A DNA stretch of 64,000 nt, taken from the NCBI GenBank assembly GCA_009773455.1, contig WSXU01000009.1, positions 62,001 to 126,000 of the forward strand, in the 5' to 3' direction. The translations under genes were made by a program, and so were the position numbers. A model generated the notes under the pieces. It worked only from the letters and a program-made list of their open reading frames with translations, did not search any database and was not told the origin of the DNA. Origin of the DNA: Bacteroidota bacterium. Its GTDB lineage: Bacteria > Bacteroidota > Bacteroidia > Bacteroidales > Lentimicrobiaceae. Shown here piece after piece: positions 32,718-42,655 of this stretch; position 1 is the stretch's first letter; the number at the start of each line of letters is the position of its first letter.

Positions 32718-33250
32718 TCAAAAAGAAACAGGATATAGAAATCAATGATTACCCGATCATTGAATCACACGAAGGAGGTAGTATCATTCTAGCCAAACTC
32801 GACGATCTGGTCAATTGGGCGAGGTCGAATTCATTGTGGCCGCTTACCTTCGGAACGCGTTGTTGCGCCATTGAATTCATGGCAGTAGGTGCTTCCAGGC
32901 ACGATATGGCCCGCTTCGGATTCGAGGTAGCACGTGCCACACCCCGGCAGGCCGATATGATCATCATCAGCGGGTCCATTAACTATAAGATGGCTCCAGT
33001 ACTCAAGCGACTGTACGATCAGATGGCAGACCCGAAATATGTGATCGCCATGGGCGCCTGTGCCGTTTCGGGAGGACCTTTTTACTATAACAGTTACGCC
33101 ATTGTCAAAGGTGCCGACCATGTTATTCCGGTAGATGTATACATTCCCGGCTGCCCCCCACGCCCTGAAGCTTTGCTTTACGGCATGATGCAGCTGCAGA
33201 AAAAGATCCGGCGTGAACGGAATTTCAACAGTAAGAAAAAAGACAAATAA
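32708..33250 (+). CDS. nuoB: Complex I subunit B, N2 cluster protein
   Basis: NuoB carries the terminal 4Fe-4S cluster N2 that passes electrons to quinone. In the 180-residue product the four ligands are Cys52 and Cys53 ([11 protein letters not shown]), Cys118 ([10 protein letters not shown]) and Cys149 ([10 protein letters not shown]). SRHDMARFG and [10 protein letters not shown] are conserved neighbours. It overlaps nuoA and is 38 bases before nuoC. All ligands are present, so the subunit looks functional. Confidence 0.96.
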   Translation: MGIIKKKQDIEINDYPIIESHEGGSIILAKLDDLVNWARSNSLWPLTFGTRCCAIEFMAVGASRHDMARFGFEVARATPRQADMIIISGSINYKMAPVLKRLYDQMADPKYVIAMGACAVSGGPFYYNSYAIVKGADHVIPVDVYIPGCPPRPEALLYGMMQLQKKIRRERNFNSKKKDK

Positions 33251-33288
33251 ACCGACTCATCAGGGATCTTTCCCGAAACCGATATACC

Positions 33289-33744
33289 ATGACAAACGAG
33301 GCATTAATAGCTGCAATCGATAAGATCGGAGCTGAAGCCGAAACCAGGCAGGGGGCTCAGTATGTAGAGACCTTTGTTCCATTTGCGAAGATGCACGGTT
33401 TTATGAAGCATCTCAAAGAGGATGACAACCTGGCTTTTGATTACCTGATCTGCGTTTCAGGCGTTGACCATGCCGATCACATGCAGATGGTTTACCACCT
33501 TGAATCAACAAAACACAACCACATGATGGTGGTAAAGGTGAAAACCGATGGCCGCGAAACTCCGGCTGTTGATTCAGTAACCGACCTCTGGCCAACGGCC
33601 GAATTCCACGAAAGGGAAGCATTTGACCTGCTGGGTATCCATTTTAACAACCACCCCGATCTTCGCAGGATGTTCCTCGACGATAACTGGGGTTACCCAC
33701 TCCGAAAAGATTATAAAGACGACATTCACATCGTATCGCGATAG
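33289..33744 (+). CDS. nuoC: Complex I subunit C (30 kDa-type)
   Basis: The 151-residue product has the NuoC signature HEREAFDLLGIHFNNHPDLRRMFLDDNWGYPLRKDY near its C-terminus, with the N-terminal alpha/beta domain before it. It is a separate protein, not fused to NuoD as in enterobacteria. It belongs to the peripheral arm and pairs with NuoD. The nuoD start is two bases behind its stop. Confidence 0.94.
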   Translation: MTNEALIAAIDKIGAEAETRQGAQYVETFVPFAKMHGFMKHLKEDDNLAFDYLICVSGVDHADHMQMVYHLESTKHNHMMVVKVKTDGRETPAVDSVTDLWPTAEFHEREAFDLLGIHFNNHPDLRRMFLDDNWGYPLRKDYKDDIHIVSR

Positions 33745-33746
33745 CC

Positions 33747-34880
33747 ATGGATGAGCTCAGAGAAATCATGATTACCACCGATGAGATAAAAACCGACGAG
33801 TATCTCATCAATATGGGCCCTCAGCATCCGAGTACTCACGGAGTACTTCGACTGCTGGTTCAGCTTGAGGGCGAAATCGTTCACAATGTTCAGCCGCATG
33901 TCGGATACATCCACAGTGGCATTGAAAAGATGGCCGAATCACTCTCCTACCCTCAGATCGGCCACCTAACCGACCGTATGGACTATCTTTCGGCCCATCA
34001 GAACAACGAAGCCGTTGCACTGTGCGTTGAAAACGCACTTCAGGTTGAAGTCCCCGAAAGGGTTAAATACATCCGTACCATCATGTCAGAACTTTCACGT
34101 CTGGCTTCCCACCAATTGTGGTGGTGTGTGATGGGTATGGACATGGGTGCGCTTACTACCTTCTTTTACGGCCTGCGCGACCGTGAAGACATCCTCGACA
34201 TCTTTGAGGAAACCTGCGGCGCACGCCTCACTGTGAATTACAGCATCCCCGGTGGTCTCATGTTCGATATACATCCCAATTTCCAGCGCGATGTAAAGGC
34301 TTTTATTAAGAAATTCAAGACAAAACTCCCTGAATACGACCGACTGCTTTCAGGCAATGTCATCTTTACCGAGCGTACAAAGGGAGTCGGGTTTCTTTCA
34401 AAAGAAGATGCCATAGCCTATGGGGTTACCGGTCCAACCGGCCGTGCTTCGGGTTTCTCCTGCGACCTGCGTAAACACAGGCCTTACAGTGCCTATGACA
34501 AGGTGAATTTTAAGGAAATCCTGAGCGATGTTGGTGATACCTATGCCCGATACCAGGTGCGTATGGCAGAAATGTGGGAATCGATGAGTATCATTGAGCA
34601 ACTGATCGACAATATTCCTGAAGGCGATTATGCAGTAAAAATGAAAGGCGTTGTCAAACTTCCTGAAGGCGAATTTTACCAGCGCGTTGAAACTGCCCGT
34701 GGTGAATTCGGCGTGTTCATCGTTTCCGATGGCAAGAAGAATCCCTACAGGGTTAAATTCCGTTCACCCGGTTTCTCGAACCTGTTTGCGATCAATCACA
34801 TAGCAAAAGGCTGGAAGATCGCCGACCTTGTAGCCATTATGTCGACTTTCGACCTGGTAATTCCCGACATTGACCGATAA
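33747..34880 (+). CDS. nuoD: Complex I subunit D (49 kDa-type)
   Basis: NuoD forms the quinone-binding pocket with NuoB. The 377-residue product has MGPQHPSTHGVLRLLVQLEGE near residue 28 with the conserved histidine pair, VGYIHSGIEKMAE, RVKYIRTIMSELSRLASH, GPTGRASG, and the C-terminal segment SNLFAINHIAKGWKIADLVAIMSTFDLVIPDIDR, in which the end is intact. The start at 33747 sits two bases after nuoC; a later ATG at 33768 would shorten it by seven residues and is possible. Confidence 0.95.
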   Translation: MDELREIMITTDEIKTDEYLINMGPQHPSTHGVLRLLVQLEGEIVHNVQPHVGYIHSGIEKMAESLSYPQIGHLTDRMDYLSAHQNNEAVALCVENALQVEVPERVKYIRTIMSELSRLASHQLWWCVMGMDMGALTTFFYGLRDREDILDIFEETCGARLTVNYSIPGGLMFDIHPNFQRDVKAFIKKFKTKLPEYDRLLSGNVIFTERTKGVGFLSKEDAIAYGVTGPTGRASGFSCDLRKHRPYSAYDKVNFKEILSDVGDTYARYQVRMAEMWESMSIIEQLIDNIPEGDYAVKMKGVVKLPEGEFYQRVETARGEFGVFIVSDGKKNPYRVKFRSPGFSNLFAINHIAKGWKIADLVAIMSTFDLVIPDIDR

Positions 34881-34911
34881 AAATCTGAAGAAAACATCGA
34901 ACTTATAAAAG

Positions 34912-36000
34912 ATGGCATTCAATATCTACGATTTCACGACACTGACAAAATCCATTCACGAGGGACTGTCATCACAGTTTTCCCCGACGGCCACCCTGGC
35001 CATTGAATGGACCATTGTTGGTCTGGCCTACCTGCTTTTTGTAGCACTGTTCGGCCTCTTCCTGGTTTATGCAGAACGCAAAGTTTGTGCAGCCTTCCAG
35101 CAACGTATGGGCCCCATGAGGGTTGGACCCTGGGGTCTGCTTCAGACAATCGCCGACTTTATCAAGCTGCTGATGAAGGAGCTGATTATGCCGAAAAATG
35201 CCGATAAGTTCCTTTACAACCTGGCACCATTTATTGTTATTATAGTCACTTTTATGGTTATCTCGGTGATTCCCTTTGCACCGGGACTGGCTACCTTCGA
35301 TTTTGACATTGGCGTGTTCTTCGTCACTGCTGTTTCATCGGTCGGTGTAATTGGTATCCTTCTGGCCGGTTGGAGTTCGAACAACAAATACTCCCTTATC
35401 GGAGCTATGCGTTCAGGTGCACAGATTGTCAGCTACGAACTCTCTGTCGGATTATCGCTGATCACCATGATTATCCTGGCCGGAACCATGCAGATTTCAG
35501 GCATTGTTGAAGGGCAGCGCGACATGTGGTTCATTTTTAAAGGACATGTGCCCGCCGTCATCGCTTTCTTTGTTTTTGTTATAGCCGGCACTGCCGAAAC
35601 AAACCGTGGACCGTTCGACCTTGCTGAAGCAGAATCGGAACTTACGGCCGGTTTCCACACCGAATATTCGGGAATCAAGTTTGCCTTTTTCTTCCTGGCC
35701 GAATACATCAACCTTTTCATTGTCGCCGCCATGGCAACCACAGTTTTCCTGGGAGGCTGGATGCCGCTGCACTTCGGTGATTTTGACAGTTTCAACCAGA
35801 TCATGGACCTGATGCCTGGCCTATTCTGGTTCTTCTTCAAGGTACTCGGGGTTATGTTCCTGATGATGTGGTTCAAATGGACTTTCCCGCGTCTCCGCGT
35901 TGACCAGATCCTGAACCTGGAATGGAAATACCTGCTGCCGATCAACCTGTTCAACATTTTACTGATGGCTGCCGTGGTACTCTTCGGGCTGCATTTTTAA
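34912..36000 (+). CDS. nuoH: Complex I subunit H
   Basis: NuoH is the membrane subunit that borders the quinone tunnel. The 362-residue product has eight or so membrane helices and the family signatures VYAERKVCAAFQQRMGP, GLLQTIADFIKLLMKE near residue 78, ELSVGLSLI, and the acidic loop ETNRGPFDLAEAESELTAGFHTEYSG near residue 228. The C-terminal helix pair FKWTFPRLRVDQ is present. It follows nuoD by 31 bases. Confidence 0.95.
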   Translation: MAFNIYDFTTLTKSIHEGLSSQFSPTATLAIEWTIVGLAYLLFVALFGLFLVYAERKVCAAFQQRMGPMRVGPWGLLQTIADFIKLLMKELIMPKNADKFLYNLAPFIVIIVTFMVISVIPFAPGLATFDFDIGVFFVTAVSSVGVIGILLAGWSSNNKYSLIGAMRSGAQIVSYELSVGLSLITMIILAGTMQISGIVEGQRDMWFIFKGHVPAVIAFFVFVIAGTAETNRGPFDLAEAESELTAGFHTEYSGIKFAFFFLAEYINLFIVAAMATTVFLGGWMPLHFGDFDSFNQIMDLMPGLFWFFFKVLGVMFLMMWFKWTFPRLRVDQILNLEWKYLLPINLFNILLMAAVVLFGLHF

Positions 36001-36017
36001 TCTCTGAAACCTGAACC

Positions 36018-36500
36018 ATGAAATCGATAATCGCCTATATCACCGAAATATTAAAGGGTATCTGGACCCTGCTCACCGGAATGAAAGTCACTGCAAAGTA
36101 CTTCTTCACACCCTGGAAGCATGTTACCCAGCAGTATCCTGAAAACAGAAAAACCCTGAAAATTGCAGAGCGTTTCCGGGGGGAAGTTATTATGCCCCAC
36201 AACGAAAACAACGAGCACAAATGCACCGGTTGTGGCATCTGCGAAATCAACTGTCCCAACGGTTCTATTGAAATTATTACCAAATCGCTGATACTGGAAG
36301 ATGGCAAAAAGAAACGAGCCATCGATCAGCATATTTATCACCTTGGCATGTGCACATTCTGCAACCTGTGTGTGAAGGCCTGCCCGACCGGCGCCATCGT
36401 GATGGGTCAGAATTTTGAACATGCGGTTTGGGACCGTTCTACACTGACCAAAGTGCTGAATCAACCGGGTTCAAAAATAATGGAAGGCGTGAAGGATTAA
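36018..36500 (+). CDS. nuoI: Complex I subunit I, two 4Fe-4S ferredoxin-type subunit
   Basis: NuoI carries clusters N6a and N6b. The 160-residue product has both motifs complete: Cys69, 72, 75, 79 (CTGCGICEINCPNGSIEI) and Cys112, 115, 118, 122 (CTFCNLCVKACPTGAI). The N-terminal region is amphipathic, as in other NuoI. In a complex without NuoEFG this subunit is the likely entry point for electrons from a ferredoxin or similar donor. Confidence 0.95.
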   Translation: MKSIIAYITEILKGIWTLLTGMKVTAKYFFTPWKHVTQQYPENRKTLKIAERFRGEVIMPHNENNEHKCTGCGICEINCPNGSIEIITKSLILEDGKKKRAIDQHIYHLGMCTFCNLCVKACPTGAIVMGQNFEHAVWDRSTLTKVLNQPGSKIMEGVKD

Positions 36501-36548
36501 TCCTGTAAGGCCATAACCTGATAAAGACAACCGACTGACAAACATATT

Positions 36549-37076
36549 ATGAACAGCGAAATCTTATTTTTTCTGCTTTCGGCGATGATCATCGTTTTCT
36601 CGATTCTCACCGTCACCAGCCGCAGGATTCTACGGGCTGCCGTTTACCTGCTATTTGTACTCGTCAGCACCGCCGGGCTCTACTTCATGCTCAATTACAA
36701 CTTCCTGGCGGCCGTTCAGCTTACTGTGTATGCCGGTGGCATCATTGTGCTGATCATTTTCTCAATCCTGCTCACCAGCCACATCAGCGAAAGGGCCCAG
36801 ATGGCCGGTCGGTTCCAGGGACTCATGTCGGCACTGGCTGTAGTAGCCGGGGCTACCCTTACCCTGATCACCATCATCAGTTATTCATTCCCTGCAAAGT
36901 CGGTGATTGAATCTCCTTCCGATGTTAAAGCCATAGGTCGGGCGCTGGTATCATACAACGAAAACGGTTACGCTCTTCCGTTTGAAGTCGTATCCATATT
37001 GCTGCTGGCAGCTATGATCGGGGCCATTATCGTTGCCCGTAAGGAAAACAAGGCAGTTAAAGGCTTAAAAAAATAA
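36549..37076 (+). CDS. nuoJ: Complex I subunit J
   Basis: The 175-residue product has five hydrophobic helices with the family segments ILRAAVYLLFVLVSTAGLYFMLNYNFLAAVQLTVYAGGIIVLIIF, including the VYAGGI pi-bulge helix of TM3 that takes part in proton transfer. Length is somewhat short compared with enterobacteria (~185) but normal for this phylum. Position between nuoI and nuoK is the standard order. Confidence 0.94.
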   Translation: MNSEILFFLLSAMIIVFSILTVTSRRILRAAVYLLFVLVSTAGLYFMLNYNFLAAVQLTVYAGGIIVLIIFSILLTSHISERAQMAGRFQGLMSALAVVAGATLTLITIISYSFPAKSVIESPSDVKAIGRALVSYNENGYALPFEVVSILLLAAMIGAIIVARKENKAVKGLKK

Positions 37077-37099
37077 TCAAGAGATAATCCCAGTATACT

Positions 37100-37417
37100 A
37101 TGACCGGAACCATTCCTCTACAGTATTTTCTGATAATCAGCACCCTGATGTTCTTTACGGGCATCTATGGTTTCCTGACCCGCAAGAATCTGATTACCAT
37201 GCTGATGTCGATTGAACTCATACTCAATTCGGTAAACATCAATTTTGTGGCTTTCAACAGGTATCTCTATCCCGAAAACCTGCATGGTCATTTTTTCAGC
37301 CTGATTGTCATCGCCGTCGCTGCTGCTGAAGCCGCTGTGGCCATTGCCATCATCATCAATATCTACCGCAATTTCAGATCAATCGATGTGGATAAGGTAG
37401 ACGAAATGAAATTCTAA
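37100..37417 (+). CDS. nuoK: Complex I subunit K
   Basis: The 105-residue product is a three-helix MrpC-like protein with the two membrane glutamates of the proton path in LMSIELILNSVNINFVAF and AVAAAEAAVAIAI. Length is close to the usual 100. It lies 23 bases behind nuoJ and 43 before nuoL. Confidence 0.95.
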   Translation: MTGTIPLQYFLIISTLMFFTGIYGFLTRKNLITMLMSIELILNSVNINFVAFNRYLYPENLHGHFFSLIVIAVAAAEAAVAIAIIINIYRNFRSIDVDKVDEMKF

Positions 37418-37460
37418 CAATTGTGAGTTATTTATTCGAAAACCGAAAGGACAAAAGCAA

Positions 37461-39377
37461 ATGATTGACTACACCTACACATTGCTTATCCCGCTGATTC
37501 CACTGGCAGTTTTCCTGTTTACCGGGCTGGCCGGAAGCAAGCTGAAACCGCAGGTTTCCGGGCTGATCGGAACCACCGGGCTGTTCGCTGTGACCATACT
37601 ATCGTATCTTACTGCAATACGGTACTTCTGGACCGATCATGTCGCAGGGACGGGTTATGCTTCCATGAAGGCATTTGAAATCCAGTGGCTACATCTCACA
37701 GAGAAACTGACCATTAACCTTGGTATCCTGCTCGACCCCATCGCCGTGATGATGCTGGTGGTCGTCAGTACAGTGTCGTTTATGGTGCATATTTACAGTC
37801 TGGGCTATATGAAAGGTGAAAAAGGGTTTGCCCGTTTCTATACCTTCCTTTCATTGTTTACCTTCTCGATGCTTGGCCTTGTGCTGGCAACCAACATTTT
37901 CCAGATGTATATTTTCTGGGAACTTGTAGGGGTTTCATCCTTCCTGCTGATCGGATTTTACTATGAAAAACCAAGCGCTGTCTCAGCATCGAAAAAAGCA
38001 TTCATTGTTACCCGGTTTGCCGATCTTGGTTTCCTCATCGGTATCCTGATGCTGTCGTTTATGACAGAGACCTTCGATTTCAGGACTCTGGTCAGCCCGA
38101 CCGGCCCCGCTATGGCACAAGCCGGTGGTGCCACTTTCCTGGGCCTCAGTGCCATCACCTGGGCGCTCATCTTTGTTTTTATGGGAGGTGCCGGTAAATC
38201 GGCCATGTTCCCGCTACACATCTGGCTACCCGATGCCATGGAAGGCCCCACTCCTGTTTCGGCCCTCATCCATGCCGCAACCATGGTGGTTGCCGGTGTT
38301 TACCTTGTCGCACGTCTGTTCCCAGTATATTCACTGGTGGCACCCGATGCTTTGCATGTTGTTGCCTGGGTGGGCGGCATCAGTTCACTCTTTGCCGCTA
38401 TAATCGCCTGTACCCAAACCGATATCAAACGTGTTCTGGCCTACTCAACCATGTCACAGATCGGCTACATGATGCTTGCGCTGGGCGTTTCTGGCTACGG
38501 TGGTCACGATGGCCTCGGATTTATGGCCGGTAATTTCCACCTTTTCACCCATGCCATGTTCAAAGCCCTGCTTTTCCTGGGAGCCGGTGCCATCATCCAT
38601 GCCGTTCACAGCAACGATATGCGCGATATGGGCGGACTCAGAAAATACCTGCCCATCACCCACATTACCTTCTTGATTGCCTGTCTTACCATTGCCGGAA
38701 TCCCGCCGCTGTCAGGATTTTTCAGTAAGGACGAAATACTGGTGGCCGCCTTCCATCACAATATGCCGCTGTTTATCATTGAATTTGCTGTTGCCGGCCT
38801 CACCGCATTCTATATGTTCCGTCTGTATTACAGCATCTTCTGGGGAAAAGAAACCCATTACCACCACACCCCACACGAAGCACCGGCTACCATGACCATC
38901 CCGTTGCTTGTACTTGCCTTCGGTTCTGTGTTTTCAGGCTTCCTCCCGTTCCACAACCTGGTAACCAGCGACGGACAGCCATTTGAAACACACATCGATT
39001 ACATGGTGGCTGTTCCCTCTGTGTTGATCGGCATCCTGGGTATTGTTGTCGCAACCATTATGTACCGCAAGGTTTCCGGTGCCCCGCTGAAAGTTTCAAC
39101 CGGCTTCGGAAATTTCTATACATGGGCATACCACAAGTTTTACATGGATGAGGTTTACCTCTTCGTGACCAAGAAAATACTGTTCAATCTTGTTTCACGT
39201 CCGGTAGCCTGGTTCGACCGCCACATCGTGGATGGTTTTATGAACTTAATTGCCCGGGTTATCGAACGCTCAGCCTACCTTATCAAAGGTTTCCAGAGCG
39301 GGCGTATACAGCAGTACGGCTATGTGTTTGTCTCGGGCACCATTGTCCTTGTAATAATTTTCATCTATATCTGGTAA
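37461..39377 (+). CDS. nuoL: Complex I subunit L, proton-pumping antiporter-like
   Basis: NuoL is the distal MrpA/D-like pump with a long lateral helix at its C-terminus. In the 638 residues I see IFWELVGVSSFLLIGFYYEKPSA with the key glutamate, GAGKSAMFPLHIWLPDAMEGPTPVSALIHAATMV, KRVLAYSTMSQIGYMMLALG with the central lysine, and HLFTHAMFKALLFLGAGAIIHA. A late hydrophilic-then-hydrophobic tail fits the HL helix and TM16. Complete and intact. Confidence 0.96.
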   Translation: MIDYTYTLLIPLIPLAVFLFTGLAGSKLKPQVSGLIGTTGLFAVTILSYLTAIRYFWTDHVAGTGYASMKAFEIQWLHLTEKLTINLGILLDPIAVMMLVVVSTVSFMVHIYSLGYMKGEKGFARFYTFLSLFTFSMLGLVLATNIFQMYIFWELVGVSSFLLIGFYYEKPSAVSASKKAFIVTRFADLGFLIGILMLSFMTETFDFRTLVSPTGPAMAQAGGATFLGLSAITWALIFVFMGGAGKSAMFPLHIWLPDAMEGPTPVSALIHAATMVVAGVYLVARLFPVYSLVAPDALHVVAWVGGISSLFAAIIACTQTDIKRVLAYSTMSQIGYMMLALGVSGYGGHDGLGFMAGNFHLFTHAMFKALLFLGAGAIIHAVHSNDMRDMGGLRKYLPITHITFLIACLTIAGIPPLSGFFSKDEILVAAFHHNMPLFIIEFAVAGLTAFYMFRLYYSIFWGKETHYHHTPHEAPATMTIPLLVLAFGSVFSGFLPFHNLVTSDGQPFETHIDYMVAVPSVLIGILGIVVATIMYRKVSGAPLKVSTGFGNFYTWAYHKFYMDEVYLFVTKKILFNLVSRPVAWFDRHIVDGFMNLIARVIERSAYLIKGFQSGRIQQYGYVFVSGTIVLVIIFIYIW

Positions 39378-39393
39378 AGCAAAGGATCGCAAT

Positions 39394-40914
39394 ATGAATA
39401 TACTCAGTTTATTTGTCCTTATTCCGGTTTTAACCTGTGTTGGCATCGTGTTCACTAAGAACATGAAACAGACCAGGCTTGTTTCGGCAGTCGGTATGAG
39501 CATTCAGCTTATCCTGTCAGGCATTCTGGTCTATCTCTACCTTACAGAACGCCAGGCGGGCAATATGGCCGAAATGCTCTTCACTTATGATGCGCTCTGG
39601 TTTCCGACACTGAATATCCACTACACCGTTGGTGTTGACGGCATTTCGGTGGCCATGATTGCACTGACCGGAATCGTGGTCTTTGCCGGAATATTCGCAT
39701 CCTGGAAAATGGAATTCCTTTCCAGGGAGTTTTTCATCTCTCTGATTCTTCTTGCTACCGGTGTTTTCGGTTTCTTCATTTCGCTCGACCTCTTCACAAT
39801 GTTTCTCTTTTATGAGATTGCCGTAATCCCGATGTACCTGCTGATCGGTATCTGGGGATCCGGACCGAAGGAGTATTCAGCCATGAAACTTACCCTCATG
39901 CTGATGGGCGGATCTGCCCTGCTTATGGTGGGACTGCTTGGAATTTACTTTTACTCTGCCCCTGCCGGCGGACAACTCACCTGGAACCTTCTGGAGATTT
40001 CGAAGATCAACATCCCCATTGAAATGCAGCGCTTTCTATTCCCCTTTACCTTCATTGGTTTTGGTATCCTTGGCGCGCTTTTCCCGTTCCACACCTGGTC
40101 GCCCGACGGTCATGCCTCGGCCCCTACAGCCGTTTCAATGCTGCATGCCGGTGTGCTGATGAAACTCGGAGGTTACGGCGCTTTCCGCGTCGCCATCTTC
40201 CTGATGCCCGAAGCTGCCCAGGAGCAGGCATGGATTTTCCTGATCCTTACCTCCATCAGTGTCGTTTACGGAGCCTTTGGCGCCATTTGGCAGAAAGACC
40301 TTAAATACATCAATGCCTATTCCTCGGTAAGTCATTGCGGCCTTGTATTGTTTGCCGTACTGATGATGAACCAGACTGCCTTCAACGGCGCCATCATCCA
40401 GATGATCTCCCATGGTCTGATGACAGCCCTCTTCTTTGCCCTGATCGGCATGATCTACGGAAGGACCCATACCCGGATGATCAACGAAATGGGTGGTCTG
40501 ATGAAGGTAATGCCCTTCCTTGGTGTTGTTTACGTTATTGCCGGTCTGGCTTCACTGGGCCTTCCGGGATTAAGCGGTTTCGTTGCTGAAATGACCATCT
40601 TCTTTGGCGCCTACCAACACACCGATACTTTCCACCGCATTCTGACCATCATGGCTACCACCAGCATCGTGGTAACTGCTGTTTACATCCTGCGCGTGGT
40701 GGGTATTCTGCTGCTCGGTCCGATCAAAAACGATCATTTCCTGCATCTTGATGATGCCAAATGGTACGAAAGGCTTTCAACCATTACCCTGGTGCTCGCC
40801 ATTGCTGCCATCGGTATCGCCCCGTTGTGGCTTTCCGATATGATCAACGTTAGCCTCGCACCCATCGTTAACAAGATTACAATGGCAGGCTTTGAATTTA
40901 CAAGCCTGTTTTAA
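39394..40914 (+). CDS. nuoM: Complex I subunit M, proton-pumping antiporter-like
   Basis: The 506-residue product has the NuoM signatures: FYEIAVIPMYLLIGIWG with the key glutamate, FIGFGILGALFPFHTWSPDGHASAPTAVSMLHAGVLMKLGGYG, KDLKYINAYSSVSHCGLVLF and the SHGLMTALFFALIGMIYGRTHTR segment. About fourteen membrane helices are expected. It starts 16 bases behind nuoL. Confidence 0.96.
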   Translation: MNILSLFVLIPVLTCVGIVFTKNMKQTRLVSAVGMSIQLILSGILVYLYLTERQAGNMAEMLFTYDALWFPTLNIHYTVGVDGISVAMIALTGIVVFAGIFASWKMEFLSREFFISLILLATGVFGFFISLDLFTMFLFYEIAVIPMYLLIGIWGSGPKEYSAMKLTLMLMGGSALLMVGLLGIYFYSAPAGGQLTWNLLEISKINIPIEMQRFLFPFTFIGFGILGALFPFHTWSPDGHASAPTAVSMLHAGVLMKLGGYGAFRVAIFLMPEAAQEQAWIFLILTSISVVYGAFGAIWQKDLKYINAYSSVSHCGLVLFAVLMMNQTAFNGAIIQMISHGLMTALFFALIGMIYGRTHTRMINEMGGLMKVMPFLGVVYVIAGLASLGLPGLSGFVAEMTIFFGAYQHTDTFHRILTIMATTSIVVTAVYILRVVGILLLGPIKNDHFLHLDDAKWYERLSTITLVLAIAAIGIAPLWLSDMINVSLAPIVNKITMAGFEFTSLF

Positions 40915-40986
40915 ATGCATATGCTGAAACCTCATGGAACTCATCCGGAAAGTTTCACCAAATAAAAAACTTTTAGATTCGGTAGT

Positions 40987-42411
40987 ATGACAATAAACGA
41001 CTTCTTACTCATGCGGCATGAATTGTCGCTGGTGGCAATAGCACTCATTCTGCTGGTGACAGACCTTATGCTGAAACCGTCGCAAAAACCGCGCATCATA
41101 CCGGTAGCCGTTGTCCTGTTCAGCATTCATACCATCCTTGGTTTCCTCCCTGCATGCGAAGGCATTCTCTTTGGCGGCATGTTCAGGGCGACCGCACTGA
41201 TCGGAATGATGAAAAACGTGCTGAACGTGGGTGTGCTGATCATCCTGCTCCAGTCGTACACCTGGATCATGAAAGAAGAGAACCGCGACAAGATGAGTGA
41301 GTATTTCATCCTGATGTTCTCAACCCTGACCGGGATGTACTTCATGATCTCATCCGGTGATTTCCTGATGTTTTACCTCGGGCTGGAAACAGCCACGATC
41401 CCGATGGCAGCATTGGCAGCCTATACCCACCACCAGACCAAATCAGCAGAAGCCGGTGTTAAACTGATTCTGTCTTCAGCACTTTCATCAGGCATCCTGC
41501 TTTTCGGCCTGTCGCTCATTTACGGCTCAACAGGAAGCATCTATTTCAGTGATGTCGCTCAGTTATACAGCAATGCCCCGATGCAGGTGCTGGCCTTCCT
41601 GTTTTTCTTTTCAGGGATGGCTTTCAAGATTTCCCTGGTGCCTTTCCACCTGTGGACAGCAGATGTTTACGAAGGATCGCCCATCAACGTCACCTCTTAC
41701 TTTTCAGTCATCTCTAAAGGGGCAGCATCCTTTATCCTGGTACTTATCCTTTATAAGGTATTCTTCCAGCTTGTGTATGTCTGGCAGGACCTCCTTTACA
41801 TCATTTCAGTGCTCACCATGGTGGTAGGTAACCTTTTTGCGCTGAGGCAGAAAAATATGAAAAGGTTCCTTGCCTTCTCATCCATTGCCCAGGCGGGTTT
41901 CATCCTGCTCGGGATGATTGCCGGAAGCCAGATGGGTATGACATCGGTCATCTATTTTGTACTGGTCTATATCTTTTCGAATCTCGGCGCCTTTGGTGTT
42001 GTTTCTGCCATTGAAGCCTCGACCGGCAAAATCAATATGGGCGATTACGATGGCCTCTACCACACCAACCCGAAACTCAGTCTGCTGATGATGCTGTCCA
42101 TGTTTTCACTGGCAGGCATTCCACCGGTAGCCGGATTCTTCGGCAAGTTTTTCCTGTTTACTTCAGCTGCTTCGGCCGGCTATTACTGGCTGGTTTTTAT
42201 CGCGGTTCTCAATGCAACCATTTCACTTTACTACTATCTGATGGTGGTAAAGGCTATGTTTATCAACAAGACAGATACCCCGATTGCAAAATTCCGCAGC
42301 GACAATATGACCCGTGCAGGCCTTATCCTCAGCGGACTGGGCATCCTTGTGGTTGGATTCTGGGCCCAGGTATATGAGTTTATCTTTAACCTAAGCGTCG
42401 GACTTTTTTAA
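40987..42411 (+). CDS. nuoN: Complex I subunit N, proton-pumping antiporter-like
   Basis: The 474-residue product closes the operon. It shows FLMFYLGLETATIPMAALAAY with the key glutamate, GMAFKISLVPFHLWTADVYEGSPINVTSYFSVISKGAASF, KNMKRFLAFSSIAQAGFILLGMIAG and FSLAGIPPVAGFFGKFFLF. It is preceded by a 72-base gap, somewhat larger than others in the operon. No nuoE, nuoF or nuoG lies nearby in either direction. Confidence 0.95.
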   Translation: MTINDFLLMRHELSLVAIALILLVTDLMLKPSQKPRIIPVAVVLFSIHTILGFLPACEGILFGGMFRATALIGMMKNVLNVGVLIILLQSYTWIMKEENRDKMSEYFILMFSTLTGMYFMISSGDFLMFYLGLETATIPMAALAAYTHHQTKSAEAGVKLILSSALSSGILLFGLSLIYGSTGSIYFSDVAQLYSNAPMQVLAFLFFFSGMAFKISLVPFHLWTADVYEGSPINVTSYFSVISKGAASFILVLILYKVFFQLVYVWQDLLYIISVLTMVVGNLFALRQKNMKRFLAFSSIAQAGFILLGMIAGSQMGMTSVIYFVLVYIFSNLGAFGVVSAIEASTGKINMGDYDGLYHTNPKLSLLMMLSMFSLAGIPPVAGFFGKFFLFTSAASAGYYWLVFIAVLNATISLYYYLMVVKAMFINKTDTPIAKFRSDNMTRAGLILSGLGILVVGFWAQVYEFIFNLSVGLF

Positions 42412-42469
42412 TGACGATTCGGGAATTAATAATGAAGAATCAGCTAATCTTCTAATCAAAAAACGTAAG

Positions 42470-42649
42470 CCACTTTACTTTTTACTTTCTTTACCGACTA
42501 CAAACTGCCAACTGCCAACTTTTTAACCTTTGAACCATTGAACTCACAGCATTGAACTTTTGAGCTTTAAAATTTGAGGCTGTCTGCCGATAGGCAGGCT
42601 TTGAGTTTTACTTTTTACTTTAGACTTTTTACTTTTTACTTTTTACTTC
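42470..42649. repeat. Heptamer-type repeat region behind nuoN
   Basis: ACTTTTT-type units (42472-42490), ACTGCCA units (42504-42519), and ACTTTTT/AGACTTT units (42608-42649) flank a small inverted repeat, TGTCTGCCGATAGGCAGGC (42582-42600). The last unit ends seven bases before the next start codon. Confidence 0.8.
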
Positions 42650-42655
42650 ACCACC

